Source: Sphingomonas koreensis
GTDB taxonomy: Bacteria; Pseudomonadota; Alphaproteobacteria; Sphingomonadales; Sphingomonadaceae
DNA length: 64,000 bases
Assembly: GCA_006438735.1 (NCBI GenBank)
Contig: RCZF01000001.1
Span: 992,001-1,056,000 of the forward strand
Direction of reading: 5' to 3'
Below the pieces are notes generated by a model. It ran no database searches, was not told the DNA's origin, and worked only from the letters and a program-made list of their open reading frames with translations. Shown in pieces: positions 48,029 through 57,147 of the stretch. Every line of letters starts with the position of its first letter. Within the stretch, counting starts at the first letter, position 1. Both the position numbers and the translations under genes were made by a program.

Positions 48029-49777
48029 ATGGCCGAGAAGAGCGGCGCCGACATATTGATCGAGGCCTTGTGCGATCTCGGCGTCGAAGTCGTGTTCGGC
48101 TATCCCGGCGGCGCGGTGCTGCCGATCTACGACGCGCTGTTTCAGCAGAAGCGCATCCGCCATATCCTCGTCCGCCACGAACAGGCCGCAACGCATGCCG
48201 CCGAGGGCTATGCCCGCTCGACCGGCAAGCCCGGCGTGGTGCTTGTCACCTCCGGGCCCGGCGCGACGAACGCGATTACCGGCATCACCGATGCGATGAT
48301 GGATTCAATCCCGATGGTGGTCATCTCGGGCCAGGTCGCGACGCACCTGATCGGCACCGACGCCTTTCAGGAGGCGGACACCGTCGGCCTCACGCGCCAC
48401 TGTTCGAAGCACAATTATCTGGTCAAGGACCCGGCCCGGCTCGGCGCGATCGTCCATGAGGCGTTTCACATCGCCACTTCCGGCCGGCCCGGCCCGGTGG
48501 TGGTGGACATCCCCAAGGACGTCCAGGTCGCTACTGCGCGCTACGCCAAGCCGGGGCCCATCGCGCACAAGACCTATCGTCCCGCGCTCAAGGCCGATCA
48601 ACCGCTGATCGAGACCGCGGTCGAGATGCTCGCCGCAGCCGAGCGGCCGATCTTCTACACCGGCGGTGGCATCATCAATTCGGGGCCGGCCGCCGCACAA
48701 TTGCTGCGCGAACTCGTGCGGATCACCGGCGCCCCGGTCACATCGACGTTGATGGGGCTCGGCGCATTCCCGGCGTCCTCGCCCGAGTGGCTCGGCATGC
48801 TCGGCATGCACGGCACGTTCGAGGCCAATATGGCGATGAACAAGGCCGATCTGATCGTCTGCCTGGGCGCGCGCTTCGACGACCGCGTGACGGGCCGGCT
48901 CGACGCATTCAGCCCGCACTCGAAGAAAATCCACGTCGATATCGATCGATCGAGCGTCAACAAGAATGTCCGCGTCGATCTGCCCGTCATCGCCGATGTC
49001 GGCCATGCGCTGGAAGACATGATCCGCATCTGGAAAGGGCGGCAGCATCCCAAGCCCGATCTCGGCGACTGGTGGCGGCGGATCGGGGGCTGGCGCGCGG
49101 CCAAGAGCCTGGATTTTCCCGAAACCGACCGACAAGCGATCATGCCGCAACGCGCGATTCGCGCGCTTTATGCGGCGACCAGGGATCGCAGCCCGATCAT
49201 CACTACCGAAGTCGGCCAGCACCAGATGTGGGCCGCGCAGCATTTCGATTTCGAGAAGCCCAACAAGTGGCTGACCTCGGGCGGGCTCGGCACGATGGGC
49301 TACGGCCTCCCCGCCGCGATCGGCGCGCAGCTCGGCAATCCGAAGGCGCTGGTGATCGACGTGGCCGGGGAGGCCTCCATCCAGATGAACATTCAGGAAC
49401 TGGCGACGGCCACGCAATATCGGCTGCCGGTCAAGGTGTTCATCCTCAACAACCAATATATGGGGATGGTTCGCCAATGGCAGGAGCTGACCTATTCGAG
49501 CCGTTATTCAGAAAGTTACAGTGATTCCCTGCCGGATTTCGTCAAATTGGCCGAAGCCTATGGCTGGAAGGGCATCCGCATCGAAACCCGCGACCAGCTC
49601 GACGACGGCATCGCCGCGATGCTCGCGTATGACGGGCCGGTGATGGTCGATTGCATGGTGTCGCAGCTCGCCAATTGCTTCCCGATGATCCCCTCCGGTG
49701 CCGCGCATACCGACATGATCCTCCAGGCCAACGAGGTGTCGGGCACGATGGACGACGAAGCCAAGGCGCTGGTTTAA
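48029..49777 (+). CDS. ilvB: Acetolactate synthase large (catalytic) subunit
   Basis: First common step of valine, leucine and isoleucine synthesis; uses thiamine diphosphate and FAD. The 582-residue product has VFGYPGGAVLPIYDAL, HEQAATHAAEGYARSTGKPG with the catalytic Glu, the FAD region LGARFDDRVTGR, and the ThDP motif GEASIQMNIQELATATQYRLPVKVFILNN. GGAG lies 7 bases before the ATG at 48029; an ATG one codon earlier and a longer open frame from 47951 exist. It is followed two bases after its stop by ilvN. Confidence 0.97.
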   Translation: MAEKSGADILIEALCDLGVEVVFGYPGGAVLPIYDALFQQKRIRHILVRHEQAATHAAEGYARSTGKPGVVLVTSGPGATNAITGITDAMMDSIPMVVISGQVATHLIGTDAFQEADTVGLTRHCSKHNYLVKDPARLGAIVHEAFHIATSGRPGPVVVDIPKDVQVATARYAKPGPIAHKTYRPALKADQPLIETAVEMLAAAERPIFYTGGGIINSGPAAAQLLRELVRITGAPVTSTLMGLGAFPASSPEWLGMLGMHGTFEANMAMNKADLIVCLGARFDDRVTGRLDAFSPHSKKIHVDIDRSSVNKNVRVDLPVIADVGHALEDMIRIWKGRQHPKPDLGDWWRRIGGWRAAKSLDFPETDRQAIMPQRAIRALYAATRDRSPIITTEVGQHQMWAAQHFDFEKPNKWLTSGGLGTMGYGLPAAIGAQLGNPKALVIDVAGEASIQMNIQELATATQYRLPVKVFILNNQYMGMVRQWQELTYSSRYSESYSDSLPDFVKLAEAYGWKGIRIETRDQLDDGIAAMLAYDGPVMVDCMVSQLANCFPMIPSGAAHTDMILQANEVSGTMDDEAKALV

Positions 49778-49779
49778 TC

Positions 49780-50295
49780 ATGCACATCCGCGAAGAAACC
49801 ATCGAGCGGCACACGCTTGCCGTCATCGTCGACAACGAACCCGGCATCCTCGCGCGGATCGCCGGCCTGTTCACCGCGCGCGGCTATAATATCGAGAGCC
49901 TGACGGTGACCGACATCTCGGAGGACGATCTCGTCAGCCGGATCACCATCGTCACCTCGGCCAGCGCGCATGTGATGGAGCAGATCATCGCCCAGCTCGA
50001 GCGGCTGGTGCCGGTCCATAAGGTTTCCGATCTCACCGTGCTCGGCGCGCACGTCGAGCGTGAGCTGGCGTTGGTGAAAGTGGCGGGCAGCGGCGATCAC
50101 CGGATCGAGGCGCTGCGCCTTGCCGACGTGTACCGGGCAAGGGTGATCGACGCGACGACGCGCAGCTTCGTGTTCGAAGTCACCGGCGGCCCCGACAAGA
50201 TCGACACTTTCGTGCAATTGATGCGCGAGGTCGGCCTCGTCGAGGTCGCGCGCACCGGCATCGTCGCGATTTCGCGGGGCGCCGAAGGGGCTTAG
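49780..50295 (+). CDS. ilvN: Acetolactate synthase small (regulatory) subunit
   Basis: A 171-residue ACT-domain subunit that stimulates IlvB and confers valine feedback inhibition. The N-terminal ACT domain (HTLAVIVDNEPGILARIAGLFTARGYNIESL) and the C-terminal domain (FEVTGGPDKIDTFVQLMREVGLVEVARTGIVAISRG) are complete. It could equally be called ilvH. It is immediately downstream of ilvB and 120 bp upstream of ilvC, with a palindromic repeat in that gap. Confidence 0.97.
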   Translation: MHIREETIERHTLAVIVDNEPGILARIAGLFTARGYNIESLTVTDISEDDLVSRITIVTSASAHVMEQIIAQLERLVPVHKVSDLTVLGAHVERELALVKVAGSGDHRIEALRLADVYRARVIDATTRSFVFEVTGGPDKIDTFVQLMREVGLVEVARTGIVAISRGAEGA

Positions 50296-50314
50296 CCTAC
50301 TCAACAACCACATC

Positions 50315-51435
<1,121 letters not shown>

Positions 51436-51442
51436 CGCCCCC

Positions 51443-51547
51443 CGTCATCCCCGCGAAGGCGGGGATCCATCTCGTGTCGTCCCCGCCAAACGGTTGCGCG
51501 CTTGAGGCGCGCCCGGGAGATGGGTCCCCGCTTTCGCGGGGATGACG
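51443..51547. repeat. Palindromic repeat between ilvC and yceI
   Basis: Arms CGTCATCCCCGCGAAGGCGG and the inverse CGCTTTCGCGGGGATGACG flank about 60 bp with its own GCGCGC...GCGCGC pairing. It may act as the 3' end of the ilv transcript. Confidence 0.9.
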
Positions 51548-51588
51548 AATATGCTTGAGTGGTGACGGTCCCACACGGAGTCACGCCG

Positions 51589-52206
51589 ATGCGCCTCGCC
51601 TTCGCCGCCCTGCTCGCCTTCGCCGCCGTTCCCGCCCTTGCCCAGCAAATGCCGAGTGTAGCGCCGGGCACGCCCGATCCGTCGCGCGTCGTGGCGGGCA
51701 CGTACCAGGTCAACACCGACCACACGCAATTGCTGTTCACGGTCAGCCATCTTGGCTTCAGCGAATATACCGGGATGTTCACCAATCCGACCGGCACGCT
51801 GACGCTCGATCCCGCCCATCCGGCGGCGAACAAGGTCGAGGTGACCTTTCCGATTGCCAAGGTTCGCACCACCGTGCCCGAGCTCGACGCGCATCTGCAG
51901 ACCGCCGATTTCTTCGATGCCGCCAAATATCCCACCGCGCATTTCGTCTCGACCAAAGTCACTGTCATCGGCGACGGCGCAGCGACAATCGACGGCAATC
52001 TGACGCTCCACGGCGTCGCCAAGCCCGTCAGCCTCGATGCACGCTTCGTCGGCGCCGGCAAGGGCATCATGGGCCCGCCCAATCCCAACATCGGCTTCGC
52101 CGCGACGACGACGATCAAGCGCAGCGATTTCGGCCTTTCCGGCGGCATCCCGCTGATCTCCGACGACGTGTTGCTGACGATCAACGCCGCCTTCGAACAG
52201 AAGTGA
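51589..52206 (+). CDS. yceI: YceI family periplasmic lipid-binding protein
   Basis: A 205-residue protein with signal peptide [18 protein letters not shown]. The YceI lipocalin-like barrel (about residues 40-205) binds isoprenoid-type lipids in homologues; marks are [29 protein letters not shown] and [14 protein letters not shown] about nine bases before the ATG at 51589 supports the start. Its stop overlaps the next gene (GTGA). Confidence 0.92.
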   Translation: MRLAFAALLAFAAVPALAQQMPSVAPGTPDPSRVVAGTYQVNTDHTQLLFTVSHLGFSEYTGMFTNPTGTLTLDPAHPAANKVEVTFPIAKVRTTVPELDAHLQTADFFDAAKYPTAHFVSTKVTVIGDGAATIDGNLTLHGVAKPVSLDARFVGAGKGIMGPPNPNIGFAATTTIKRSDFGLSGGIPLISDDVLLTINAAFEQK

Positions 52207-52814
52207 GCAATAGCGAGGACGGTGAAGGCCGACCCGGCGTCGGCCGCATCGAGGCGTTTTCGGACGGCGTGGTCGCGATCATCATCACCATCATGGTGCT
52301 CGAGCTGCACCCGCCGATCAGTGAGGGATGGGACAAGCTGGCCACGCTCTGGCCGGTGTTCCTCGCCTATGCGCTCAGCTACGCCTATGTCGCGGTCTAT
52401 TGGGCCAATCACCACCGGCTGTTCAGCCACGCGACGCGCGTCACCAACGCGCTCGTTTGGTCGAACATGGCGCTATTGTTCGCGCTGTCGCTGGTGCCGT
52501 TTTCGACCTCGTATCTCGGCGAGCATCATTTCAGCCGCGAGGCGACGTGGCTGTATCTCGTCACGATGCTGCTGCCCGCGGTCGCTTATACCTGGCTGCA
52601 AACGACGATCCGACGCACCGGGCGACAGGATCACGATGCCCGAGCCTATCACCGCCAGACGAGCCGCAAGGGAATCTTCGCGACGCTCGTTTATGCCGCC
52701 GGCCTGGCGCTGACTTTCGTGTCGCCGTGGCTCGGCATCGCCTGCGCGGCGCTGGTGGCGCTGTTCTGGTTCCTGCCGGCGAGCCCGCTCGACCGGCTGT
52801 TCGCGCGCGCTTAA
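52203..52814 (+). CDS. TMEM175-family potassium channel-like protein (DUF1211)
   Basis: A 203-residue membrane protein with about six helices. The signature of bacterial TMEM175 channels is present at the first helix: [21 protein letters not shown], containing the FSDGV motif whose residues line the pore. Bacterial forms are tetrameric K+ channels. It starts at GTG overlapping the yceI stop by 4 bases, so the two are translationally coupled. Confidence 0.88.
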   Translation: MSNSEDGEGRPGVGRIEAFSDGVVAIIITIMVLELHPPISEGWDKLATLWPVFLAYALSYAYVAVYWANHHRLFSHATRVTNALVWSNMALLFALSLVPFSTSYLGEHHFSREATWLYLVTMLLPAVAYTWLQTTIRRTGRQDHDARAYHRQTSRKGIFATLVYAAGLALTFVSPWLGIACAALVALFWFLPASPLDRLFARA

Positions 52815-53209
52815 GCGGCGCGTCGGGCGGAAAGGAAACCCTCGAAGATGCCCCGCACGGCCGGCGACGCGTTGGCGATGATCGCCGACACCTTGTCGTT
52901 CAGCGCCTCCCGCTCGCCGAACGCCAGCCCATACGCCATCGCCCAATTGCCGAATTCGCGCGCCTCGATCGTGCGGCGCGAGACGACGACCAGCGCACGG
53001 TGGCGCGGATCGGCGGTGATTCGCTCATAGGCGCGCTCGAGCGCTTCAGGCGTGCCCTCGAGCACCTGCATGAAGCGCTTGCCGTCGAAATAGAGCAACC
53101 CGGTCAGCAGATCGCGCGCGTTGTTGGCGCGCGAGCGGGCGAGGATTTTCTGCACGTCGGCATCGGCAACGCCGGGCGCCGCGGTGCTGACATAGACGAG
53201 CTGCAACAT
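52811..53209 (-). CDS. BLUF domain blue-light sensor protein
   Basis: A 132-residue single-domain FAD photoreceptor. Key flavin-contacting residues are visible: Tyr6 (QLVYVS), Asn30 (RANNARDLLTGLLYF) and Gln48 (FMQVLEG); the region FGNWAMAYG carries the Trp/Met pair of the family. The C-terminal helices end SARRAA. The ATG at 53209 is used. It has no output domain, so it should signal by binding a partner. It is divergent from leuA. Confidence 0.9.
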   Translation of the reverse strand: MLQLVYVSTAAPGVADADVQKILARSRANNARDLLTGLLYFDGKRFMQVLEGTPEALERAYERITADPRHRALVVVSRRTIEAREFGNWAMAYGLAFGEREALNDKVSAIIANASPAVRGIFEGFLSARRAA

Positions 53210-53331
53210 CGATCCTGGTCCTTGGGTCGGGTTTTGATGGTGATGCGCCAAGCGCTTGAAGAATTGGTGAATGCCGCGTTGATCGAGATCAGCCGCTGGA
53301 CAATGGCACGAGCCTCGGGCACACCGCTAGC

Positions 53332-53379
53332 ATGATGTTGACGCCGCTCGGCCTTATCCTGCGACTTATCCGCCCTTAG
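53332..53379 (+). CDS. leuL: leuA leader peptide
   Basis: A short frame upstream of leuA encodes [15 protein letters not shown] and stops at TAG. Five of its 15 codons are leucine (TTG, CTC, CTT, CTG, CTT), with two isoleucines. The stop lies inside the 5' arm of the attenuator hairpin. No strong Shine-Dalgarno sequence is seen; the second ATG (53335) could also be used. Its role would be to sense charged tRNA-Leu by ribosome stalling. The function is inferred from the layout. Confidence 0.72.
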   Translation: MMLTPLGLILRLIRP

Positions 53380-53427
53380 GCGGCACATCCGGCGCGTGAG
53401 CGCGACCCCGCCTAAGGGCTTTCCTTT
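53370..53427 (+). terminator. leuA attenuator hairpins
   Basis: A perfect 12-bp inverted repeat, GCCCTTAGGCGG (53372-53383) with CCGCCTAAGGGC (53408-53419), is followed by TTTCCTTT. Its 24-base loop contains GCGC-GTGA-GCGC. The 5' arm can instead fold on itself as CCGCC-CTTA-GGCGG (53370-53383), which excludes the terminator. The leader stop codon is in this segment. leuA starts 72 bases further. Confidence 0.75.
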
Positions 53428-53491
53428 CGACACGATCCCCGCCATCGGCAGCGCAGAAGCCCTGCGCGCCCCGCGAGCCCGAGGAAGCATC

Positions 53492-55150
53492 ATGCTCAGC
53501 GATCCGAGCGTCAAATACCGTCCGTTCCCGCAGGTCGATCTGCCCGATCGGCAATGGCCGAGCCGCACCATCGCCAAACCGCCGCGCTGGCTTTCGACCG
53601 ACATGCGCGACGGCAATCAGGCGCTGATCGATCCGATGGACGCCGAGCGCAAGCAGCGCTTCTTCGATCTGCTGGTGAAGGTGGGGATCAAGGAGATCGA
53701 GGTCGGTTTCCCGAGCGCCGGCGCCACCGAGTTCGATTTCATCGCCGGCCTCGTTCGGTCAGGCCGCGTGCCCGACGACGTGACCGTGCAAGTGCTGACG
53801 CAATCGCGCCGCGATCTGATCGAGACGACCTTCCAGAGCCTGGTCGGCGCGCGGCGCGCGATCGTCCATCTCTACAACGCCGTCTCGCCGGCGTGGCGCA
53901 AGATCGTCTTCGGCATGAGCCGCGATGAAGTCCGCGCGATCGCTGTCGAGGGCGCGAAAATCCTGCGCGACGAGGCCGGCAAGCAGCCCGACGTCGACTG
54001 GCATTTCGAATATTCGCCCGAAACCTTTTCCACCGCCGAGCTCGATTTCTCGGTCGAGGTCTGCGCGGCGGTAATGGACGTGCTGCGCCCCACCCCCGAG
54101 CGCCCGCTGATCCTCAATCTGCCCGCTACCGTCGAGGCGGCGACCCCCAACATCTATGCCGATCAGATCGAATGGTTCTGCCGCAACGTGCCGAGCCGCG
54201 ACAGCGTGGTGATCTCGCTCCACCCGCATAACGATCGCGGCACCGGCGTCGCCGCGGCAGAGCTTGGGCTGATGGCCGGCGCCGACCGCGTCGAGGGGTG
54301 CCTGCTCGGCAATGGCGAGCGCACCGGCAATTGCGATCTGGTGACCGTCGCGCTCAATCTCTACACGCAAGGGATCAACCCCGGGCTCGACTTTTCCGAC
54401 ATCGATGCAGTGGTGGGCACGGTCAATTACTGCACCAAGCTGCCGGTGCACCCACGCACGCCTTATGCCGGCGATCTCGTTTTCACCGCCTTTTCGGGCA
54501 GCCACCAGGACGCGATCAAGAAGGGCTTCGCGGCGCAGGAAGCGCGCAACGACCAATTCTGGGAAGTGCCCTATCTGCCGATCGATCCCAAGGATCTCGG
54601 CCGTGATTACGAAGCGGTGATCCGGGTGAACTCGCAATCGGGCAAGGGCGGCGTCGCCTGGGTGATCGAGCAGGACAAGGGGCTCAAGCTTCCCAAGCGG
54701 CTCCAGGCCGCGTTCAGCCGCCATGTCCAGGCATTGGCCGACGACACCAGCCGCGAACTCAACGCCGACGACATCTGGCGGCTGTTCGAGACGACCTATC
54801 TCCCGTCGCCTCCCGATCGCTTCGCCCTGGTCGATTACGAGGAGACCGGCGCGCAGGGGCAGCGCGTGTTCGTCGGCCGGCTGTCGATCGACGGCGAGGA
54901 GCGTTCGGTCAGCGGACGCGGCAACGGCCTGATCTCGGGCGTGATCGCCGCGCTGCGCGACGCTTGCGGGGTCGATCTCGACGTGGTCGATTACAACGAA
55001 CATGCGATCGGCCACGGATCGGACGTCGCCGCGGCGGCCTATCTCGAATGCCGCACCGGCGACGGCCGCACGATCTTCGGCGTCGGCATGGATACCGACA
55101 TAGCCACCGCGAGCGTGCGCGCGGTGCTCAGCGCGGCGAACGCGGTTTAA
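53492..55150 (+). CDS. leuA: 2-isopropylmalate synthase (LeuA type 2)
   Basis: Commits 2-oxoisovalerate to leucine. The 552-residue enzyme has the HMGL-like barrel with [14 protein letters not shown], the metal site residues in [18 protein letters not shown], and a C-terminal leucine-sensing regulatory domain (about residues 430-552). GAGGAAG precedes the ATG at 53492. The frame is open from a GTG at 53396, but that would translate the attenuator. A leucine attenuator lies upstream. Confidence 0.97.
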   Translation: MLSDPSVKYRPFPQVDLPDRQWPSRTIAKPPRWLSTDMRDGNQALIDPMDAERKQRFFDLLVKVGIKEIEVGFPSAGATEFDFIAGLVRSGRVPDDVTVQVLTQSRRDLIETTFQSLVGARRAIVHLYNAVSPAWRKIVFGMSRDEVRAIAVEGAKILRDEAGKQPDVDWHFEYSPETFSTAELDFSVEVCAAVMDVLRPTPERPLILNLPATVEAATPNIYADQIEWFCRNVPSRDSVVISLHPHNDRGTGVAAAELGLMAGADRVEGCLLGNGERTGNCDLVTVALNLYTQGINPGLDFSDIDAVVGTVNYCTKLPVHPRTPYAGDLVFTAFSGSHQDAIKKGFAAQEARNDQFWEVPYLPIDPKDLGRDYEAVIRVNSQSGKGGVAWVIEQDKGLKLPKRLQAAFSRHVQALADDTSRELNADDIWRLFETTYLPSPPDRFALVDYEETGAQGQRVFVGRLSIDGEERSVSGRGNGLISGVIAALRDACGVDLDVVDYNEHAIGHGSDVAAAAYLECRTGDGRTIFGVGMDTDIATASVRAVLSAANAV

Positions 55151-55530
55151 GCCGGGTTCGCGCGCACGATCTCGCACCCCACCGACGCATCGGGGTAGAT
55201 ATCGGGTTTGGCCGATCGCACGCGCACGCCGCGCACCCGCGCATCGGCAAAGCACAATGCGGCGACCGTTTCGCACAGCGCCTCCTGCAGGTGGAAGTGC
55301 CGCTCGGCCAGCGCAAGCACGCCGCTGCGGACGAAATCGTAATCGACCGCCGCGGCGATATCGTCGCCCGGCGGCGCGGCGCCGTAATCGACATACAGCG
55401 TCACCGACAGCGTGACGCGTTGCGGCCGCGCCACTTCCTCGGGATGGATGCCAAGCCGCATCTGCAGCTCGAGCCCGTCGAGCCGCACCGCGAAGCGCCC
55501 CGCCCCGCTCCACTCGCCAAAGCCGCTCAT
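55147..55530 (-). CDS. folB: Dihydroneopterin aldolase
   Basis: Cleaves dihydroneopterin in folate synthesis. The 127-residue product has [27 protein letters not shown], with the Glu of the substrate site, the [26 protein letters not shown] block and the C-terminal [22 protein letters not shown]. It overlaps the upstream reductase gene (ATGA), and its end overlaps leuA by 4 bases in the opposite direction. Confidence 0.93.
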   Translation of the reverse strand: MSGFGEWSGAGRFAVRLDGLELQMRLGIHPEEVARPQRVTLSVTLYVDYGAAPPGDDIAAAVDYDFVRSGVLALAERHFHLQEALCETVAALCFADARVRGVRVRSAKPDIYPDASVGCEIVRANPA

Positions 55531-56288
55531 TGTCGCGTCTCGAACATCACGTCGCCATCGCGCTTCAGGAAGCGCTGTCCGCAATCGACGAACAGCGTTT
55601 GCCCCGTGATGCTCGGGCTCGTCAGCAGATAATCGACGGCGCGGGTGATCTCGACGATATCGACCGGCCGCTGCAACAGATTCTCCCGCGCAACCGCGGC
55701 GAACTCCGCGTCGCTCTGATCGCCGCTGGGGAGTGTCAGCCCCGGAGCGACCGCATTGACGCGCACCTTGGGCGCCAGCGACTGCGCGAGCATTTCAGTC
55801 GCGCCGGCGAGAGCGATCTTGGTGCAGGTGTAGGAAAAGAAATCGGGATTGAGATTGGCGATCTTCTGATCGAGCAGATTGACCACCGCGCCGTCGCTCA
55901 GCCCCGGTTGCGCGGACAGCGCGGAAGCGAGCAGCACCGGCGCGCCGAGATTGACCGTCGTCAACCGCGCCAGCAGCGCGAGATCGTCTATCGGCGGCCG
56001 ATCGAATTCGAACTGCGAGGCATTGTTGACCAACCCGTCGATCGTCCCGCCGATCGCCTCCCCCGCAGCAGCGATCAGTCCGGCCGTCGCCGCGTGATCG
56101 CCGAGATCGGCCGAAACCGCCGCCACGCGGCCGCCGCCCGCGACGAGCTCGGCAACCAGCGCGTCCGCGTCCTCATGCGATTCATGGTGATGGATCACCA
56201 CGGCATGACCCGCCGCCGCCAGCCCGCGCGCGATCGCCGCGCCGATCCGGCGCGCGCCGCCCGTCACCAGCACCGTTCGCGCCGCCAC
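55527..56288 (-). CDS. SDR-family oxidoreductase, pteridine reductase-like
   Basis: A 253-residue short-chain dehydrogenase: NADPH motif VLVTGGARRIGAAIARGL (the TGGxRRIG form typical of pteridine reductases/FolM), NNASQFEFD, and the active site SYTCTKIALAGATEMLA. It starts at a GTG 6 bases after the folE stop and overlaps folB. Placement between folE and folB suggests it reduces a dihydropterin or dihydrofolate. The substrate is inferred from context. Confidence 0.88.
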   Translation of the reverse strand: MAARTVLVTGGARRIGAAIARGLAAAGHAVVIHHHESHEDADALVAELVAGGGRVAAVSADLGDHAATAGLIAAAGEAIGGTIDGLVNNASQFEFDRPPIDDLALLARLTTVNLGAPVLLASALSAQPGLSDGAVVNLLDQKIANLNPDFFSYTCTKIALAGATEMLAQSLAPKVRVNAVAPGLTLPSGDQSDAEFAAVARENLLQRPVDIVEITRAVDYLLTSPSITGQTLFVDCGQRFLKRDGDVMFETRQ

Positions 56289-56293
56289 GCCGC

Positions 56294-56914
56294 TCAACAG
56301 CCCATCAGCGCGAGCACTTCCTTGCGGCTGCGCTCGTCGTCGCGAAAAACGCCCATCATCCGGCTGGTGACCATCGATACGCCGGGCGTTCGCACACCGC
56401 GCGCCGTCATGCAGGCATGCCGCGCCTCGATCACCACCGCGACGCCCTGCGGCTTGAGCCCCTGCCAGATGCAATCGGCAACCTCGGCGGTCAGCCGTTC
56501 CTGCACTTGCAGCCGCCGCGCATAGGCGTTGAGCACACGCGCAAGCTTGGAAATGCCGACGACATGGTTGCGCGGCAGATAGGCGATGTGCGCCTTGCCG
56601 ATGATCGGCGCCATGTGGTGCTCGCAATGCGAATGGAACGGAATGTCCTTGAGCAGCACGATCTCGTCATAGCCGCCGACTTCCTCGAACACGCGCGACA
56701 GATGCCGCGCGGGATCATCACCATAGCCCTGGCAATATTCCTTCCACGCGCGCGCGACGCGGTTTGGCGTATCCAGCAGGCCTTCGCGGCTGGGGTCGTC
56801 GCCGGCCCAGCGGATCAGCGTTCGCACGGCTTCGGCGACGTCATCCGGCACGGCGATCTTGGCCGGCGCAGCGCTGATGTCGCCGCGTTCAAGAGTTTCG
56901 CGATTATCGGTCAT
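56294..56914 (-). CDS. folE: GTP cyclohydrolase I
   Basis: Converts GTP to dihydroneopterin triphosphate. The 206-residue type IA enzyme has [22 protein letters not shown] with the zinc Cys and His, [24 protein letters not shown], and the third zinc ligand in [13 protein letters not shown]. First gene of folE-pteridine reductase-folB. The promoter should lie in the gap shared with the TonB receptor at 57148. Confidence 0.97.
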   Translation of the reverse strand: MTDNRETLERGDISAAPAKIAVPDDVAEAVRTLIRWAGDDPSREGLLDTPNRVARAWKEYCQGYGDDPARHLSRVFEEVGGYDEIVLLKDIPFHSHCEHHMAPIIGKAHIAYLPRNHVVGISKLARVLNAYARRLQVQERLTAEVADCIWQGLKPQGVAVVIEARHACMTARGVRTPGVSMVTSRMMGVFRDDERSRKEVLALMGC

Positions 56915-56985
56915 GCGACGCTCTTTGCCGACGATTCGCCGCGGACGCTACGGCAATCGCGATTTCCACAACACAAGTTCGATTT

Positions 56986-56998
56986 TGAAACTGTTTCA
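56986..56998. promoter_or_regulatory. 13-bp palindrome between folE and a TonB receptor
   Basis: TGAAAC-T-GTTTCA is a perfect inverted repeat in the 233-bp divergent gap. It could be an operator for either gene. No regulator is identified. Confidence 0.4.
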
Positions 56999-57045
56999 TT
57001 TGAGCAACATCCCCGCAAACCCGCAGTTTTCCTAATGATATTCGA

Positions 57046-57074
57046 TTGACGAGCGTAATTTTAGAACGTTTACT
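57046..57074 (+). promoter_or_regulatory. Candidate promoter of the TonB receptor
   Basis: TTGACG (57046-57051), 17-bp AT-richer spacer, TTTACT (57069-57074). This is a good sigma-70-type match about 70 bp before the start codon. Confidence 0.55.
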
Positions 57075-57147
57075 TTGCATACCAGAAGCACGAACACCGC
57101 ATTAGCCGGCATCAGACTGGCGGGCGGCCCAGGAGGGGATGTCTACC

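Noticed and set aside
53396..53491. GTG start that would extend leuA by 32 codons
   Set aside because: It would begin in the loop of the attenuator hairpin; the ATG at 53492 has a good ribosome site and family-like start.
53759..55513. 584-codon minus-strand frame opposite leuA and folB
   Set aside because: Covers the antisense of leuA; low-complexity Arg/Ala translation.
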